A stretch of 64,000 bases of DNA from Hyphomicrobiales bacterium (GCA_024236395.1 JACKKO010000001.1:124001-188000), one strand, 5' to 3'. Shown: positions 26,201-35,250, counted from the stretch's first letter. Notes: generated by a model from the sequence alone, not told the origin. Program-made: numbers and translations.

Positions 26201-29145
26201 AAGAAAATGCAGCAAATAAAAGAATATTAGAAAATATCAGAACGGCGATTGAGAGTAATAAAGCAACATTGCTGATTGCTGTTGAACATGCACAAGAAGC
26301 GTTTAGCAATCTGGATTATCATATTGGTGGCAGGTTGCAGGCCGACGTAAATTCACGCAGAAAAATCATGGGAAAGGAAACCGTTGGTTATTATACCCAG
26401 ATGATGCAGCAGAACGTTGCGATGCGACGTGATGCTGAACTGGAAGCGAGTCAGGAACCTTACGACTTCCGGGGCATGGAGTGTCGGCGGGTTAGTCCGG
26501 CGTTTATCAATACGCCGCATGATATAACACCTTATCGGACATTCTCAGGGAGAATTACAAATCTGCGTCTAAGCTCACCGTTCCATTTGGCGGATTTCCG
26601 TGTGCCGGTGAAACCATCGCCAGAGAAAGCAATCTCATTGGAAGAGATGACATTCAGGCAAACAGATGTGCTGAAAACGATGCTGCGTACCGGGCAAATA
26701 AGTGCCGCGGCTATTACGGTTTCCATCGAGGATAATATCACCAGTCCGGATGGCAAAATAACACTGCCAATTGGCTCTTTGTGGAGAACACTTTCCAGTG
26801 CTTACGGCGGCATGGGAAGTTCCCATGCTTCGGGTGAGGGAGGGGTTATTACAAGAGATGCAGGTACGCCCTTGGGGCCGGCGCATATTCAGAATGCGTC
26901 TGGTCAATTTGGGAACCATCCGGAGCATGTGATGGCGACGGCAGTACGGGACCGCGATCATGAGTGGATGGCTCCAGGCGTTATACAAATCAAAGTGATA
27001 CAGGCCGCAAAGCCAAAACGCGGTGGCGAGCAGACAAAGTTTAAGGTTTCGGTAGATGTGGCTGCACTTCGCCAGACCTATCCCTGGGTGCCATTACCCA
27101 GCCCCGCAGAATTTTCCGATACCATGTCGGTAGAAGATTTCATGGGACTGGTAAAATATTACAAGTCCTATGGCATTAAGGTGGACGCCAAAATTGCAGC
27201 AGCACCCGGATGCGAAATAGCCACGCTGGCTGCTGCCAAGGCCGGTGTGGATATGATTACACTGGCTGGCCATGGCGGGACGGCCGCCAGCGGCATCCTT
27301 GATGCGCGGTCGAACAGTGATAGTGTCAAAAATTATATCCCGCTGATCTCCAACATGATGAAGCATTTCGGTTTTGGTCATATAGAGCTTTGGGCGGAAG
27401 GTAACATGATTGACCACGAGGATCTGAAATTTGTTACTGCACATGGATTTAAAGGCATAAGCCACGGTACATTTGCGATGATCGCAACAGGCTGTGTAAT
27501 GGCGGAGGTATGCAAAGAACGCGGCGTGGATGAAGACCGGGTGTGGCAAGCGATCGATAAGTTTCTAAATGAAGGCAATGAAGTAGGCGCAGTTACACCA
27601 AATGTATTAATTGAGTATGTTTCAAAGGTACTGGGAGAATCATACTGCCCAGAGGGTATTGCGAATAGTGGGATATTGCTGGATGCAAAAAGAGCCCATT
27701 ACATGGTGCAGCAATATATTCTGGACCTTGCACAGGCCTTTGTTGAAGATTTAGCCGCGGCCGGGTGTAAATCCGTGGAAGAGTGGCAGGCGAGATGTAA
27801 TGAAAACTACGCAAGCCGTAATCCCAAAGAAGTGCTGACTGCCATGGGGCAGAAAATCTATGGTACTTTCGATATGTCGGTATTTGAAGAAATCATGGCT
27901 GCCCGTCCCACGCCACCAGAGTATTTTGAAGCAATTAAACATACCCCTCCGGATGATACACTAGGAATTACCGGGCAAGTAGACGCGCGTTTTAGTTATA
28001 TAAATGATAATATGCCCCCGCATCATGCAGGAAAAATTCTTTCGTTGCGTACACCCGATAATTTTAGTTATGTACAAAAAATACTGGGTAAAGCACCAGG
28101 GGAATCAACAGCATTGCACATTGGTAATAAAGAAGAGCCTGTTAACGTAAGGCCTCATCACGAGGCATTGCTGGTTAAAACAAGCGCAAGGGTTGCAGAA
28201 CAAGTCTGGAATGGCCGGAAAACCGCAAAAATGAATGCTTTCCCAAACCGCATGGAGTTGCGCCGGGAGGGAGGAAATCCAGATGGCGGTATAGAGCCGG
28301 TTGTTGAGGTGTATACAAATGGCATTCCAGGACAACGTGCCTTTGCCGGGATGGTGCCTGGTATCTGTGTAAAGCATACGGGAATGGTATTGGATACAAC
28401 CACAAGAAACGCAAGTGGTGGCGAACTGACCCTCATCCCGGATAGAACATTCTTTGATATTTTCCCCGAAAAAATAGCAGAGCCCATCTTTTTCAGCCAA
28501 AATCCAACGCCACAAACACCGGTGGCGGTGGCGGGGAAGTCATTGGCATATGGTAATAATGGTGCATCTGTTTTTGGAGATGGGTCAGTAGGATCAGACT
28601 GTTGTTCGGCCATGCATGGTGGTGCTGTAATAGTACGGTCTGTGAAGGATTTTGCGGGTGAATTTGGAACCAGCGGTATTCTGGGTGTGCTGGATGAAGA
28701 TGCGTTTGGTCCCGGGCTGGGCAACGGGATGCGTGGCGGTTTTATCTTTGTGAATTCGCCGGATGGAAAAGCATTTGATCGTAATGCAGATCATAGCTCT
28801 ATCCGGAAAATCGATGACACGCTAAAGCCCCTATCACAGCGCATTATCAAGGAATATATTGAAATATTCTATGAAAAGACAGGCAGCTGGAAAGCAAGGG
28901 AGCTCCTTGATAACTGGGAAACGGTGAAAGACCATTTTGTGATGGCGGTGCCCAGGGTGTTGGATAAAGAAATAACGATTGATCAAATACCACCGTATCG
29001 TAGGAAAATTATAGAATCGCTCGGGAAACGCATTACCGATATACCTCCGGGTGAATTGGAACTGATCTCCGCGGTATTAAGTATGCGTGAGGGTCTGGAG
29101 AGAATGAGGCAGGCCAACAACCCCCAGCGATCCATAAGTGCATAG
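23248..29145 (+). CDS. Divergent glutamate synthase large-subunit-like protein (1965 aa)
   Basis: Shows the GltB domain order but ~450 residues longer than usual. Class II glutamine amidotransferase: Cys28 in DHDNCGTGG (would need propeptide removal), VHGRYSTG at 317, NHNGD at 343-347, and KDNAGLRPSWY, as in GltB. A central domain follows (ILSDEN, AIPQLAKMEGANCISN). The FMN-barrel domain has HASGEGGVITRDAGTPLGP near 1194, then GHGGTAASG. At the cluster site C1416 and C1422 are present (GCVMAEVC) but the third cysteine is absent, and the usual PPPHHD segment is not found. The C-terminal beta-helix has repeated GxGxG patterns. AAAGGTG precedes the ATG. First gene of a tight operon with a GltD-like protein and a guanidino-modifying enzyme. 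Confidence 0.85.
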   Translation: MSTDVSLVSNHLSTIEQSINLMPDHDNCGTGGSKDLSGRQSHQMTQMADAELLGYVHRTGTTPGRDGKPVGDGTSRQNDLPVAFYRDVVKNEFGLKDVKLKKGRFAVGQFFLPQDRNTEINGEDPEAYIERIINKSGAFEILGWRDVPIDHEKLKLPKEAYEKLPEVKKFLNERIQQRKQELQESGIQQNDPVAYQKQLGEIDYHAAWDTLREFGLEECELSIDTLITMPRYRQVIVRMKDNISTREGQKACTEVHCEISDSLKEYNKGKSSDETIDPISFSSTKVVHKGMFTPRQLVDMFTDLKSKLYKISEYIVHGRYSTGQNPNHSRAQSFTVGDDISVNHNGDKVTDPGNRRDRASYNKKTSAKNPFDASNSSDSGHFTAHASDLTRGGLKVEEALYALLQPSWEQNEEMPEYTKAWFRLMNMRAKPVGGPANVNFSGTDDEGDKFGAVKDNAGLRPSWYMVTVDKNGKPKRMYTGSEILHTTEDLRKRGEFLLMRDQLGAGEMVVYNSGDGKIYRTRDILEKITNPDLNGGRDYIAELQGKLTEGIQVSDKELNQHTPARSAFEDSISRRNIHSWTREHVNKILRPMIASGGVPKKAMGDTEQHEAFTRDIVGHLIACVKETNSQIITPGLDVLRRGKVMSYSNEIGANSSLGEFSDRPMTPIDKPFLIPGQLEKLQERRGAHVAVIDTTAEIGAIGERTIDEKTSILNQRVAEIIEEVKEAIREGKDTIILSDENVSTTRQAVADFFVVSAVYSELEREGLSHSAKIVVNTGQSKSPDHAAKLLTLGATAVYEREVHEFLYEVYQENKVNFEKEGVSFADLVHTYIDKVAIPQLAKMEGANCISNVRNYSGGKNVFLQYMTNRGGLMEKAFGDIPSQVQGLNELDIAYSQIRAHEDTQVRLVGYKHLNQEILNVIKDAGLHEIKEMLEKNKALYGLFSAHFEHFLDASYANEQHKQISKLTDGILLVLKQAGVFHEEAEENAANKRILENIRTAIESNKATLLIAVEHAQEAFSNLDYHIGGRLQADVNSRRKIMGKETVGYYTQMMQQNVAMRRDAELEASQEPYDFRGMECRRVSPAFINTPHDITPYRTFSGRITNLRLSSPFHLADFRVPVKPSPEKAISLEEMTFRQTDVLKTMLRTGQISAAAITVSIEDNITSPDGKITLPIGSLWRTLSSAYGGMGSSHASGEGGVITRDAGTPLGPAHIQNASGQFGNHPEHVMATAVRDRDHEWMAPGVIQIKVIQAAKPKRGGEQTKFKVSVDVAALRQTYPWVPLPSPAEFSDTMSVEDFMGLVKYYKSYGIKVDAKIAAAPGCEIATLAAAKAGVDMITLAGHGGTAASGILDARSNSDSVKNYIPLISNMMKHFGFGHIELWAEGNMIDHEDLKFVTAHGFKGISHGTFAMIATGCVMAEVCKERGVDEDRVWQAIDKFLNEGNEVGAVTPNVLIEYVSKVLGESYCPEGIANSGILLDAKRAHYMVQQYILDLAQAFVEDLAAAGCKSVEEWQARCNENYASRNPKEVLTAMGQKIYGTFDMSVFEEIMAARPTPPEYFEAIKHTPPDDTLGITGQVDARFSYINDNMPPHHAGKILSLRTPDNFSYVQKILGKAPGESTALHIGNKEEPVNVRPHHEALLVKTSARVAEQVWNGRKTAKMNAFPNRMELRREGGNPDGGIEPVVEVYTNGIPGQRAFAGMVPGICVKHTGMVLDTTTRNASGGELTLIPDRTFFDIFPEKIAEPIFFSQNPTPQTPVAVAGKSLAYGNNGASVFGDGSVGSDCCSAMHGGAVIVRSVKDFAGEFGTSGILGVLDEDAFGPGLGNGMRGGFIFVNSPDGKAFDRNADHSSIRKIDDTLKPLSQRIIKEYIEIFYEKTGSWKARELLDNWETVKDHFVMAVPRVLDKEITIDQIPPYRRKIIESLGKRITDIPPGELELISAVLSMREGLERMRQANNPQRSISA

Positions 29146-29153
29146 GAAGCAAG

Positions 29154-31250
29154 ATGGCAAAGAGAACCACACATAGTGTAGATCGTATTGCAGGGGGGAA
29201 GGCTTTAGGTACCCTCCGGAGCGCACTCAAGCGTATAAGGGATAACCTGAATGAGGCAGAAGAAGCGAGTACGGCAGAACAATTGCATCATCTGGTTTTT
29301 GCCACACGGAATTGCTTCTGTGCGGTAACACAATGCCAGGCAGCATGTAACCTGGAGAAAAAGACGCCGGAAGTGATGGCGGCGGTACGGGAAGTTAACA
29401 TTGAATACATAATGAAGAATTTCCCTAAGGAGATTGAGAGGCTCTACCAGGAATTTGAAAAAACAATGGAGCGGCTGGATGCGGATTTGCGTAAACATCC
29501 GGAGTTAAATGTACAGGAATATCTCTTTGAACTTCGGCAGGGATATATCAGGGAGATCCATGAAATTATTGGTCAACAACCGGAAGAATTTCAGAGAGAA
29601 ATAGCCAAGCTTAAAAAAGCGGTGATGAAACAGCTGGAAAATTCGCCATTTGCAGAATGGACAGGGCTGTTGTGTAACGCGCCGTGTGAAACCGGAAGAG
29701 TAAGTTCAGAAGGCGGGCTTTTAGCGGGATGTACGATAGGTAGTGAAAAAACGGATCCTGTCCATATACGTTCAACAGAGCACTACCTGGCGGAGTTGGC
29801 ATGGGCGTTTGGCTGGATTGATGAGAAATTTCCACGCCCGATGCCAGTGAGAGAGCAAAAAGAAGAGGATCCGCTGGATGCTAAGATACTAATTGTGGGT
29901 GCCGGGCCAGCAGGGCTGAGCGCGGCGTATGAGCTGTCCATGCTGGGTTACCGTAATATTACCGTGGCAGACCGTAATCCTCAGATTGGTGGTGCGATCT
30001 TTGAATATATTCCCGACCATAAAATACCCGCCACCAGTATGACCCGTTTTCACTACTTATTAGGGCGTGCTAACGTTGGCATTGGTGAACGGGCCAACAT
30101 TACGTTTGATCTGGGGCGGGAAGTTGATGCCGCGTATGCTGCAGAATTTGATACCAAAATTTATGCGGTGGGGACGCTGCATGGTGTAGAAGAACGCAAC
30201 CCGACAACCGTTCCGGGATATGATGCCATTAAACACCTTATCGTACCGGCAGTGCATGCCCTGAAGCGGGTGAAAATGTCACATTGGAGGGGTGAGGATA
30301 TTGAGCCAGCGCAGGGGAACCGTATCATCATCGGTGGCGGTTTCACAAGCCAGGATGCCACACGCAGAGATATTCGAAGGAGAATTTATAATATTGAGCA
30401 CCTTCCGGAAGAACGTGTGCAGTCCGTGGCCGATGAATTGGAGACTGGGCTGGGTAAAATAGAAGGGATTTTTGTGGTGGATAAATACCCCGAGAAGCCG
30501 CTTAAGCCAATAGGGGGTGGTTTTGGGAATCTATTAGCAGCAAAAACAGTAACAGGGTATGAGGAAGAAACAGAGGTTGCGGGTGTTGTAACGCTTCACG
30601 GCGCCGTGATAGAACAATTTTCTGTTGATGTAAAAGATGCAAAAAAAGCAAGAACCACACTAAGCTTCCAGAAACCTAAACCGCACTATCAAAACGTGGC
30701 CCGTAATTTAATTCCCAGGGATGGATACGAACCCGATCCGGAGTGCGGCGCTGTGCGGGATGATAAAGGGATGGTAACTGGCCTGCGCCTCAGGGATGGT
30801 GAAGGTAAGCTGTATGACCTGCACCGCATCAAAGGAACAGACCGTTTTTCCAATACGCGCCAGCATGAGCTAATGAAGGGTACCGTTGATGGTACGGTCA
30901 CCATCGGCAACGTGGGCAAGATCAAGGTGGCATACGGGGCGCTCAAAGGAGCAGTAAAATCAGAACTCCTGATGGAAGATGGTATTGCCGATGGCTCGGA
31001 TGTATTAATCAATAGGCGCAATGGTGTTTCAGAAAAAGAAGGAGTATTCGTATCAGGAGACGCCAACCCGGCAGTTGATCAAACGATCGTTTCTGCGATG
31101 GCAAGTGGTAAAGAAGTGGCCAGCGTGGTGCATCGTTATTTACAAGAACATGCGCGAAATCCTGAAGGCGCGCATGATGCGGTGCGTGAGTATAAGCCAG
31201 TTGCTCCGGGACTGAAAATTTCACAGGTTGGGATGAAGGTAACCCTTTAG
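29154..31250 (+). CDS. Enlarged glutamate synthase small-subunit-like oxidoreductase (698 aa)
   Basis: GltD-type flavoprotein, normally ~450-490 aa. The N-terminal iron-sulfur region has Cys54, 56, 61 and 65 and a second group Cys174, Cys178 (GLLCNAPCETG) and Cys193. The spacing between groups (~108 residues) is widened by an inserted charged helical stretch. FAD binding: ILIVGAGPAGLSAAYEL (~249). Nucleotide binding: IIIGGGFTSQDATR. C-terminal GVFVSGDANP.. matches the FAD-contacting end. It would pass electrons from NAD(P)H to the large subunit. Start has AGGA upstream, 8 bp after the large-subunit gene. Confidence 0.86.
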   Translation: MAKRTTHSVDRIAGGKALGTLRSALKRIRDNLNEAEEASTAEQLHHLVFATRNCFCAVTQCQAACNLEKKTPEVMAAVREVNIEYIMKNFPKEIERLYQEFEKTMERLDADLRKHPELNVQEYLFELRQGYIREIHEIIGQQPEEFQREIAKLKKAVMKQLENSPFAEWTGLLCNAPCETGRVSSEGGLLAGCTIGSEKTDPVHIRSTEHYLAELAWAFGWIDEKFPRPMPVREQKEEDPLDAKILIVGAGPAGLSAAYELSMLGYRNITVADRNPQIGGAIFEYIPDHKIPATSMTRFHYLLGRANVGIGERANITFDLGREVDAAYAAEFDTKIYAVGTLHGVEERNPTTVPGYDAIKHLIVPAVHALKRVKMSHWRGEDIEPAQGNRIIIGGGFTSQDATRRDIRRRIYNIEHLPEERVQSVADELETGLGKIEGIFVVDKYPEKPLKPIGGGFGNLLAAKTVTGYEEETEVAGVVTLHGAVIEQFSVDVKDAKKARTTLSFQKPKPHYQNVARNLIPRDGYEPDPECGAVRDDKGMVTGLRLRDGEGKLYDLHRIKGTDRFSNTRQHELMKGTVDGTVTIGNVGKIKVAYGALKGAVKSELLMEDGIADGSDVLINRRNGVSEKEGVFVSGDANPAVDQTIVSAMASGKEVASVVHRYLQEHARNPEGAHDAVREYKPVAPGLKISQVGMKVTL

Positions 31251-31261
31251 TTTTCATTACT

Positions 31262-32671
31262 ATGTCCAAATCAATATCCACCACCACCCATATTTTCATG
31301 GCCGCAGATGCCCGGCATTTTACGGTACCGGATGCAGAGCCCAATGCCAATGTCTGGACATTACGCTATAAAATACTCTTTGATCAGGATCCGGAATTCT
31401 GGAGTTATCGCGCTAATCAGCAGCTGCAAGCCTATGCCAGTACGATCGAGCAAACAGTGCCAAATGTGCAGGTACACCGTATTCCGGCCCCGTTTGCAGA
31501 TAGTATCTATGTGGCGGATCCCCTGCAAACGGTGGCGCAGATATTCTTTCGCGTAACGGACAATGGAAGCGTGGAAGTTGATACATCTAAGTCACGCATT
31601 AGCACGGTTCTCAGCCATTTCGGGTTGCAATCCCGTGAACATGAGGTGGCAATATTTGCTAATGCGCTGGCGGATGCCATTATCCGTGGTGATGTACCTG
31701 CTACATTAACAGAGGGCGCAATTCTGCGGAATGAGGCGATTGAGTCCCATACCCGTCATGAAGGCAATGGCAATAATTACCCGGATCCTTTCCGGGGCAT
31801 TTTATGGGTCGCGGAAGGATCACGCTTTTCTGCAGAGAACCCGAAAGAGATTGAGGGACGCACGGGCCTTATAAGCAAGCCACTGCGGGTAAAGGAAGAT
31901 TACTACCATGTGGATACACTCATGATGGTACTTGGTGGCGGGCATTTGGCGGTACTGCCGTCGGCATTCCGCGATGAGTCGGCATATACGGATTTCCTTA
32001 AAACGGCATTCCCGGATGGCAAAGGGGGGATTAATGAGCATGAGAAAGAAAACTACCTTATCGAGATACCAGAGACACTAAGGGACAGTTTTATTATGAA
32101 CACCAGCTGTATCGGGAATAACGTCTTCATGCCCTATAACAATCCTGCTGGCCGGATGATTCTTTACTATAAACAAAACATAGAGGCATTAGAGCGGGAA
32201 CGTGGATCATTGGGAGCGGATGAGCATATTCCTGTAGAAACTTTCTTTAGAGAATATCAGGCAGGCATTGAAGAAATTGAACATTTATTTGCTTCTCAGA
32301 ACAAAACGCTTCCTTCAGAAGAAATCGTTTCGGAACTTAAGGGATTACTGAACGTAGAGACACTTCCGGCTACACAGGATGATGCAGTGCCTGGGCTTCG
32401 CAGTATGAGCATGGTGCAGAAAGTGGTGGCAGAATACGAGGCGTTTCGCACATTTGCAGCGCTGCTGGAGGAAAAGGGCTACCATCCGACGACCATCCCC
32501 ATGGATGCACTGATATTAGGTGGTGGCGGCACCCATTGTACCATCAATATTGATCTGCAGAAAATCTATCCGAACTGGCGCGAAGTGTTCGACTGGGCCA
32601 AACATCCTTCAAAGAACTGGCGTGCAGTGCTGGAAGAAGACAGGTATGTAGAACAATGGATGGGGCGGTAA
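31262..32671 (+). CDS. Guanidino-group-modifying enzyme (DDAH/arginine dihydrolase-like)
   Basis: 469 aa. Pentein-fold features: N-terminal FMAADARHFTVPDAEPNANVW, like the 'PxHFxVxYxINPWM' start of arginine dihydrolases; FADSIYVADP; RGILWVAEGSRF; catalytic His216 in YHVDT; LAVLPSAF; and Cys426 in GGGGTHCTINI, the nucleophile position. Members hydrolyse or transfer the amidino group of arginine or methylarginines. The family is usually ~260-320 aa; the excess includes a helical insertion between ~295 and 395. It is 11 bp downstream of the GltD-like gene, so it probably shares a pathway with it, such as arginine- or guanidine-derived nitrogen. The exact substrate is unknown. Confidence 0.8.
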   Translation: MSKSISTTTHIFMAADARHFTVPDAEPNANVWTLRYKILFDQDPEFWSYRANQQLQAYASTIEQTVPNVQVHRIPAPFADSIYVADPLQTVAQIFFRVTDNGSVEVDTSKSRISTVLSHFGLQSREHEVAIFANALADAIIRGDVPATLTEGAILRNEAIESHTRHEGNGNNYPDPFRGILWVAEGSRFSAENPKEIEGRTGLISKPLRVKEDYYHVDTLMMVLGGGHLAVLPSAFRDESAYTDFLKTAFPDGKGGINEHEKENYLIEIPETLRDSFIMNTSCIGNNVFMPYNNPAGRMILYYKQNIEALERERGSLGADEHIPVETFFREYQAGIEEIEHLFASQNKTLPSEEIVSELKGLLNVETLPATQDDAVPGLRSMSMVQKVVAEYEAFRTFAALLEEKGYHPTTIPMDALILGGGGTHCTINIDLQKIYPNWREVFDWAKHPSKNWRAVLEEDRYVEQWMGR

Positions 32672-32685
32672 TAATATTAGGGTAC

Positions 32686-32979
32686 CTAAAGCGAGCCTTC
32701 CAGATAACTTTGCAGTTCATCACCTACCAAATACGGGGCCGTTGCTAAATCTTTGCCGCGGGTACGCATACAATTCTCGAATAGCTCTCGGATAATGGCC
32801 TTCCGGTCGTTGTCTGAGTAGTTATATAGGGCAAAATAAGCCTGTGCCGTTTGAGTGGCATAATCCCCACAGACATCATAATCGCTATAATTATAGCTTG
32901 GGGGTTCATAAGCCTGTGCCGATGTAATAGCACCGCCAAAGCAGATGCAAAAACAAAAAAGCCAGAAATACGGGCGCAT
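32686..32979 (-). CDS. Small secreted protein (97 aa)
   Basis: Signal peptide (FWLFCFCICFGGAITSAQA, cleaved before YEPPS) and a ~70-residue mature domain with two cysteines (DVCGDYATQ, ENCMRTRG), possibly one disulfide. ATG 32979 has GGAGA 6 bases upstream; an ATG at 32985 abuts that site. No family recognised. Convergent with the operon above. Confidence 0.65.
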   Translation of the reverse strand: MRPYFWLFCFCICFGGAITSAQAYEPPSYNYSDYDVCGDYATQTAQAYFALYNYSDNDRKAIIRELFENCMRTRGKDLATAPYLVGDELQSYLEGSL

Positions 32980-33101
32980 AAGCATTCTCCGCGGCCTGGA
33001 AACAGCATCAAACCTGCATACTACACGTGAAAGGTGTAGTTTGTAAAGAATATATAAAAAAGTATTCATGCTGAATTTATCCCCAATCGTATGATGCCCC
33101 G

Positions 33102-33410
33102 TTACTGCCGAAGTGCGCCCAGCATGGAGACCACCATTAAATCACCTTGTGATATTGAGCAGCGTATTCCCTGACGTGCCCGCAGGTAATTTAATCCCGC
33201 GCCAAAACTATGGTCTTCCCCGCCTCTAAACACGTGGTGGATCAGTTCTTCAATCAAGTCATTTTTTCCGATACCCTCCAGAATACTCCGGAAAATCACG
33301 CGTGCATCATCGGGCCGCAGATGTACGGTCAATACATCTTCCAATCGCGGAGAGACGCCGTAATCACCGGACGTTGAAGAGGTATTGACGGGGGTGTTAT
33401 ATTGTCCCAT
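33102..33410 (-). CDS. Hypothetical protein (102 aa)
   Basis: Soluble, helical, with 'RLEDVLTVHLRPDDARVIFRSILEGIG' and HHVFRGGEDHSFGAGLNYLRARQG. No motif recognised. AGGG precedes the ATG closely. Possibly cotranscribed with the small secreted protein downstream. Confidence 0.5.
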   Translation of the reverse strand: MGQYNTPVNTSSTSGDYGVSPRLEDVLTVHLRPDDARVIFRSILEGIGKNDLIEELIHHVFRGGEDHSFGAGLNYLRARQGIRCSISQGDLMVVSMLGALRQ

Positions 33411-33532
33411 GCCCTAATTATAAAGGCATATTATTAAGAAACTGTTAAATAGATCGCATTTTAAACGTATTTTGCAAAAAGCCAACATTTTGCATTGCAA
33501 ATCAGTAGGGTGCGGGGTAAAGATGCCACCTT

Positions 33533-34114
33533 ATGGCAGACGCAATGATCCTTATTCTGGCCTATTTTATCGGCACCCTGCCCTCCGGGTTACTGGTGGC
33601 GCGTGCTATGGGTATGGCCGATCCGCGGGCCTCCGGGTCGGGGAATATTGGTGCGACCAATCTGCTGCGTACCGGTGGTAAAAAAGCCGGTGCCTGTACG
33701 TTTCTGATGGATGCCGCCAAAGGAATCATTGCCGTGCTGCTGGCTAAGATGCTGGCTAACCCGGAAATGATCCCGCTAGCCGCTTTTTTTGTAGTGATTG
33801 GGCATTGTTTCCCAGTCTGGCTGAAATTCAAAGGCGGTAAAGGGGTGGCAACCACGCTGGGTGTTCTGCTGGCCTATGATTTCCCGGTAGGCCTGTTGGT
33901 ATGTGTGATGTGGCTGGCAGTATTCTATCGCTGGCGGATATCCTCATTGGCCGCACTGGTGGCGGTGGCGGCTTCGCCGGTACTATCCCTCCTGCTGCGT
34001 GGTGCAGACCTGCTGGTGCTATTATGCATTGCCCTGATGATTGTGGTAGCGGCAAAACATCATGCCAATATCCAGCGATTAGTACGTGGTGAAGAACCGC
34101 GATTCGGGAAATGA
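33533..34114 (+). CDS. plsY: Glycerol-3-phosphate acyltransferase PlsY
   Basis: Inner-membrane enzyme transferring acyl from acyl-phosphate to glycerol 3-phosphate, the first step of phospholipid synthesis. The 193-aa protein has five or more membrane segments and PlsY motifs: SGNIGATNLLR, GHCFPVWLKFKGGKGVAT. Overlaps dprA by 4 bp (ATGA). Confidence 0.96.
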   Translation: MADAMILILAYFIGTLPSGLLVARAMGMADPRASGSGNIGATNLLRTGGKKAGACTFLMDAAKGIIAVLLAKMLANPEMIPLAAFFVVIGHCFPVWLKFKGGKGVATTLGVLLAYDFPVGLLVCVMWLAVFYRWRISSLAALVAVAASPVLSLLLRGADLLVLLCIALMIVVAAKHHANIQRLVRGEEPRFGK

Positions 34115-35250
34115 CCCCTGCCCTACTCTCGGATGCTGAAAAACTGGCGCGGTTGCGCCTGATTCGTTCAGAAAATATTGGACCCCTGACATTTCGCACA
34201 TTACTGCACAAATACGCCACTGCCGTAGCGGCGTTGGAAGCATTACCAGAACTCGCGCAGCGGGGTGGTAAGGCAAGGCGTATCCGGGTATGCGACCGCG
34301 AACAGGCGGAAAAAGAACGGGCATTGCTGGCAAATATCGGGGGATGCCATCTGTTTCTGGGGACAGAAGAATATCCTACTTATCTTAGCCATATTTCGGA
34401 TGCCCCGCCTGTCCTGACCATGCGTGGGGATCCATCTCTGCTGAAGCGCGCCATGGTAGCGATGGTGGGGACGCGTAATGCGTCTTCCAACGGACGATTG
34501 CTGGCGCACACGCTGGCCGATGGGCTGGGGAATGCCGGAATGCCGGTGGTGTCCGGGCTGGCGCGGGGGATTGATACGGCGGCACATCAGGGGGCCCTCC
34601 CCTATGGGACAGTGGCGGTATTGGCTGGTGGGGTCGATGTGGTCTACCCACCGGAGAACCAGAAACTTTACGATGCGATCGCAGAACAGGGGGTGATCCT
34701 GGCAGAAATGCCACCGGGTGCCACCCCCCGGCATCTGCATTTTCCCCGGCGGAACCGGATTATTTCCGGCCTTTCCGGTGGCGTGGTGGTGGTAGAGGCG
34801 GCTCGGCGCTCCGGTTCACTCATTACAGCGCGCTATGCGCTGGAGCAGGGGCGCGAGGTATTTGCGGTGCCCGGTTTTCCGCTGGATGGCCGGGCAGAAG
34901 GACCCAACTGGCTGCTGCGGCAGGGAGCTACGCTGGTAGAGCGGGCCGAGGATATTACCGAGGCATTGGCGGCGCAGCGGGTGGACGCATTTACCCGTAA
35001 GCCACAGGCGGATTTATTTCATGGTGCAGAGCTGGAAGCTGAGGAATACACGCCAGAAATGGTTCTGGATGGGGATTTGCGTACCCGTATCATCGGCATG
35101 CTGGGGGCTTCCCCGATCGCGATCGACCAGTTGATTGCCGATGTTTCCGCCCCGGCGGGTGCGGTGCATTCCGTGCTGCTGGAACTGGAGCTGGCCGGAC
35201 GGCTGCAGCGCCAGTCCGGGGCGCGGGTAGCGTTGCTCATTGAGGCCTAG
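34111..35250 (+). CDS. dprA: DNA-processing protein DprA
   Basis: Binds incoming single-stranded DNA and loads RecA during transformation. The 379-aa protein has an N-terminal SAM-like domain, a central Rossmann-like domain (AMVGTRNASSNGR, SGLARGIDTAAH, GGVDVVYPPEN, FPRRNRIISGLS) and a C-terminal winged-helix domain (SPIAIDQLIADV). Normal size. Coupled to plsY. Confidence 0.95.
   Translation: MTPALLSDAEKLARLRLIRSENIGPLTFRTLLHKYATAVAALEALPELAQRGGKARRIRVCDREQAEKERALLANIGGCHLFLGTEEYPTYLSHISDAPPVLTMRGDPSLLKRAMVAMVGTRNASSNGRLLAHTLADGLGNAGMPVVSGLARGIDTAAHQGALPYGTVAVLAGGVDVVYPPENQKLYDAIAEQGVILAEMPPGATPRHLHFPRRNRIISGLSGGVVVVEAARRSGSLITARYALEQGREVFAVPGFPLDGRAEGPNWLLRQGATLVERAEDITEALAAQRVDAFTRKPQADLFHGAELEAEEYTPEMVLDGDLRTRIIGMLGASPIAIDQLIADVSAPAGAVHSVLLELELAGRLQRQSGARVALLIEA

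Noticed and set aside
23248..31250. Ordinary gltB and gltD
   Set aside because: Both proteins are much longer than usual and the large one lacks conserved FMN/cluster residues, so the standard symbols were not applied.
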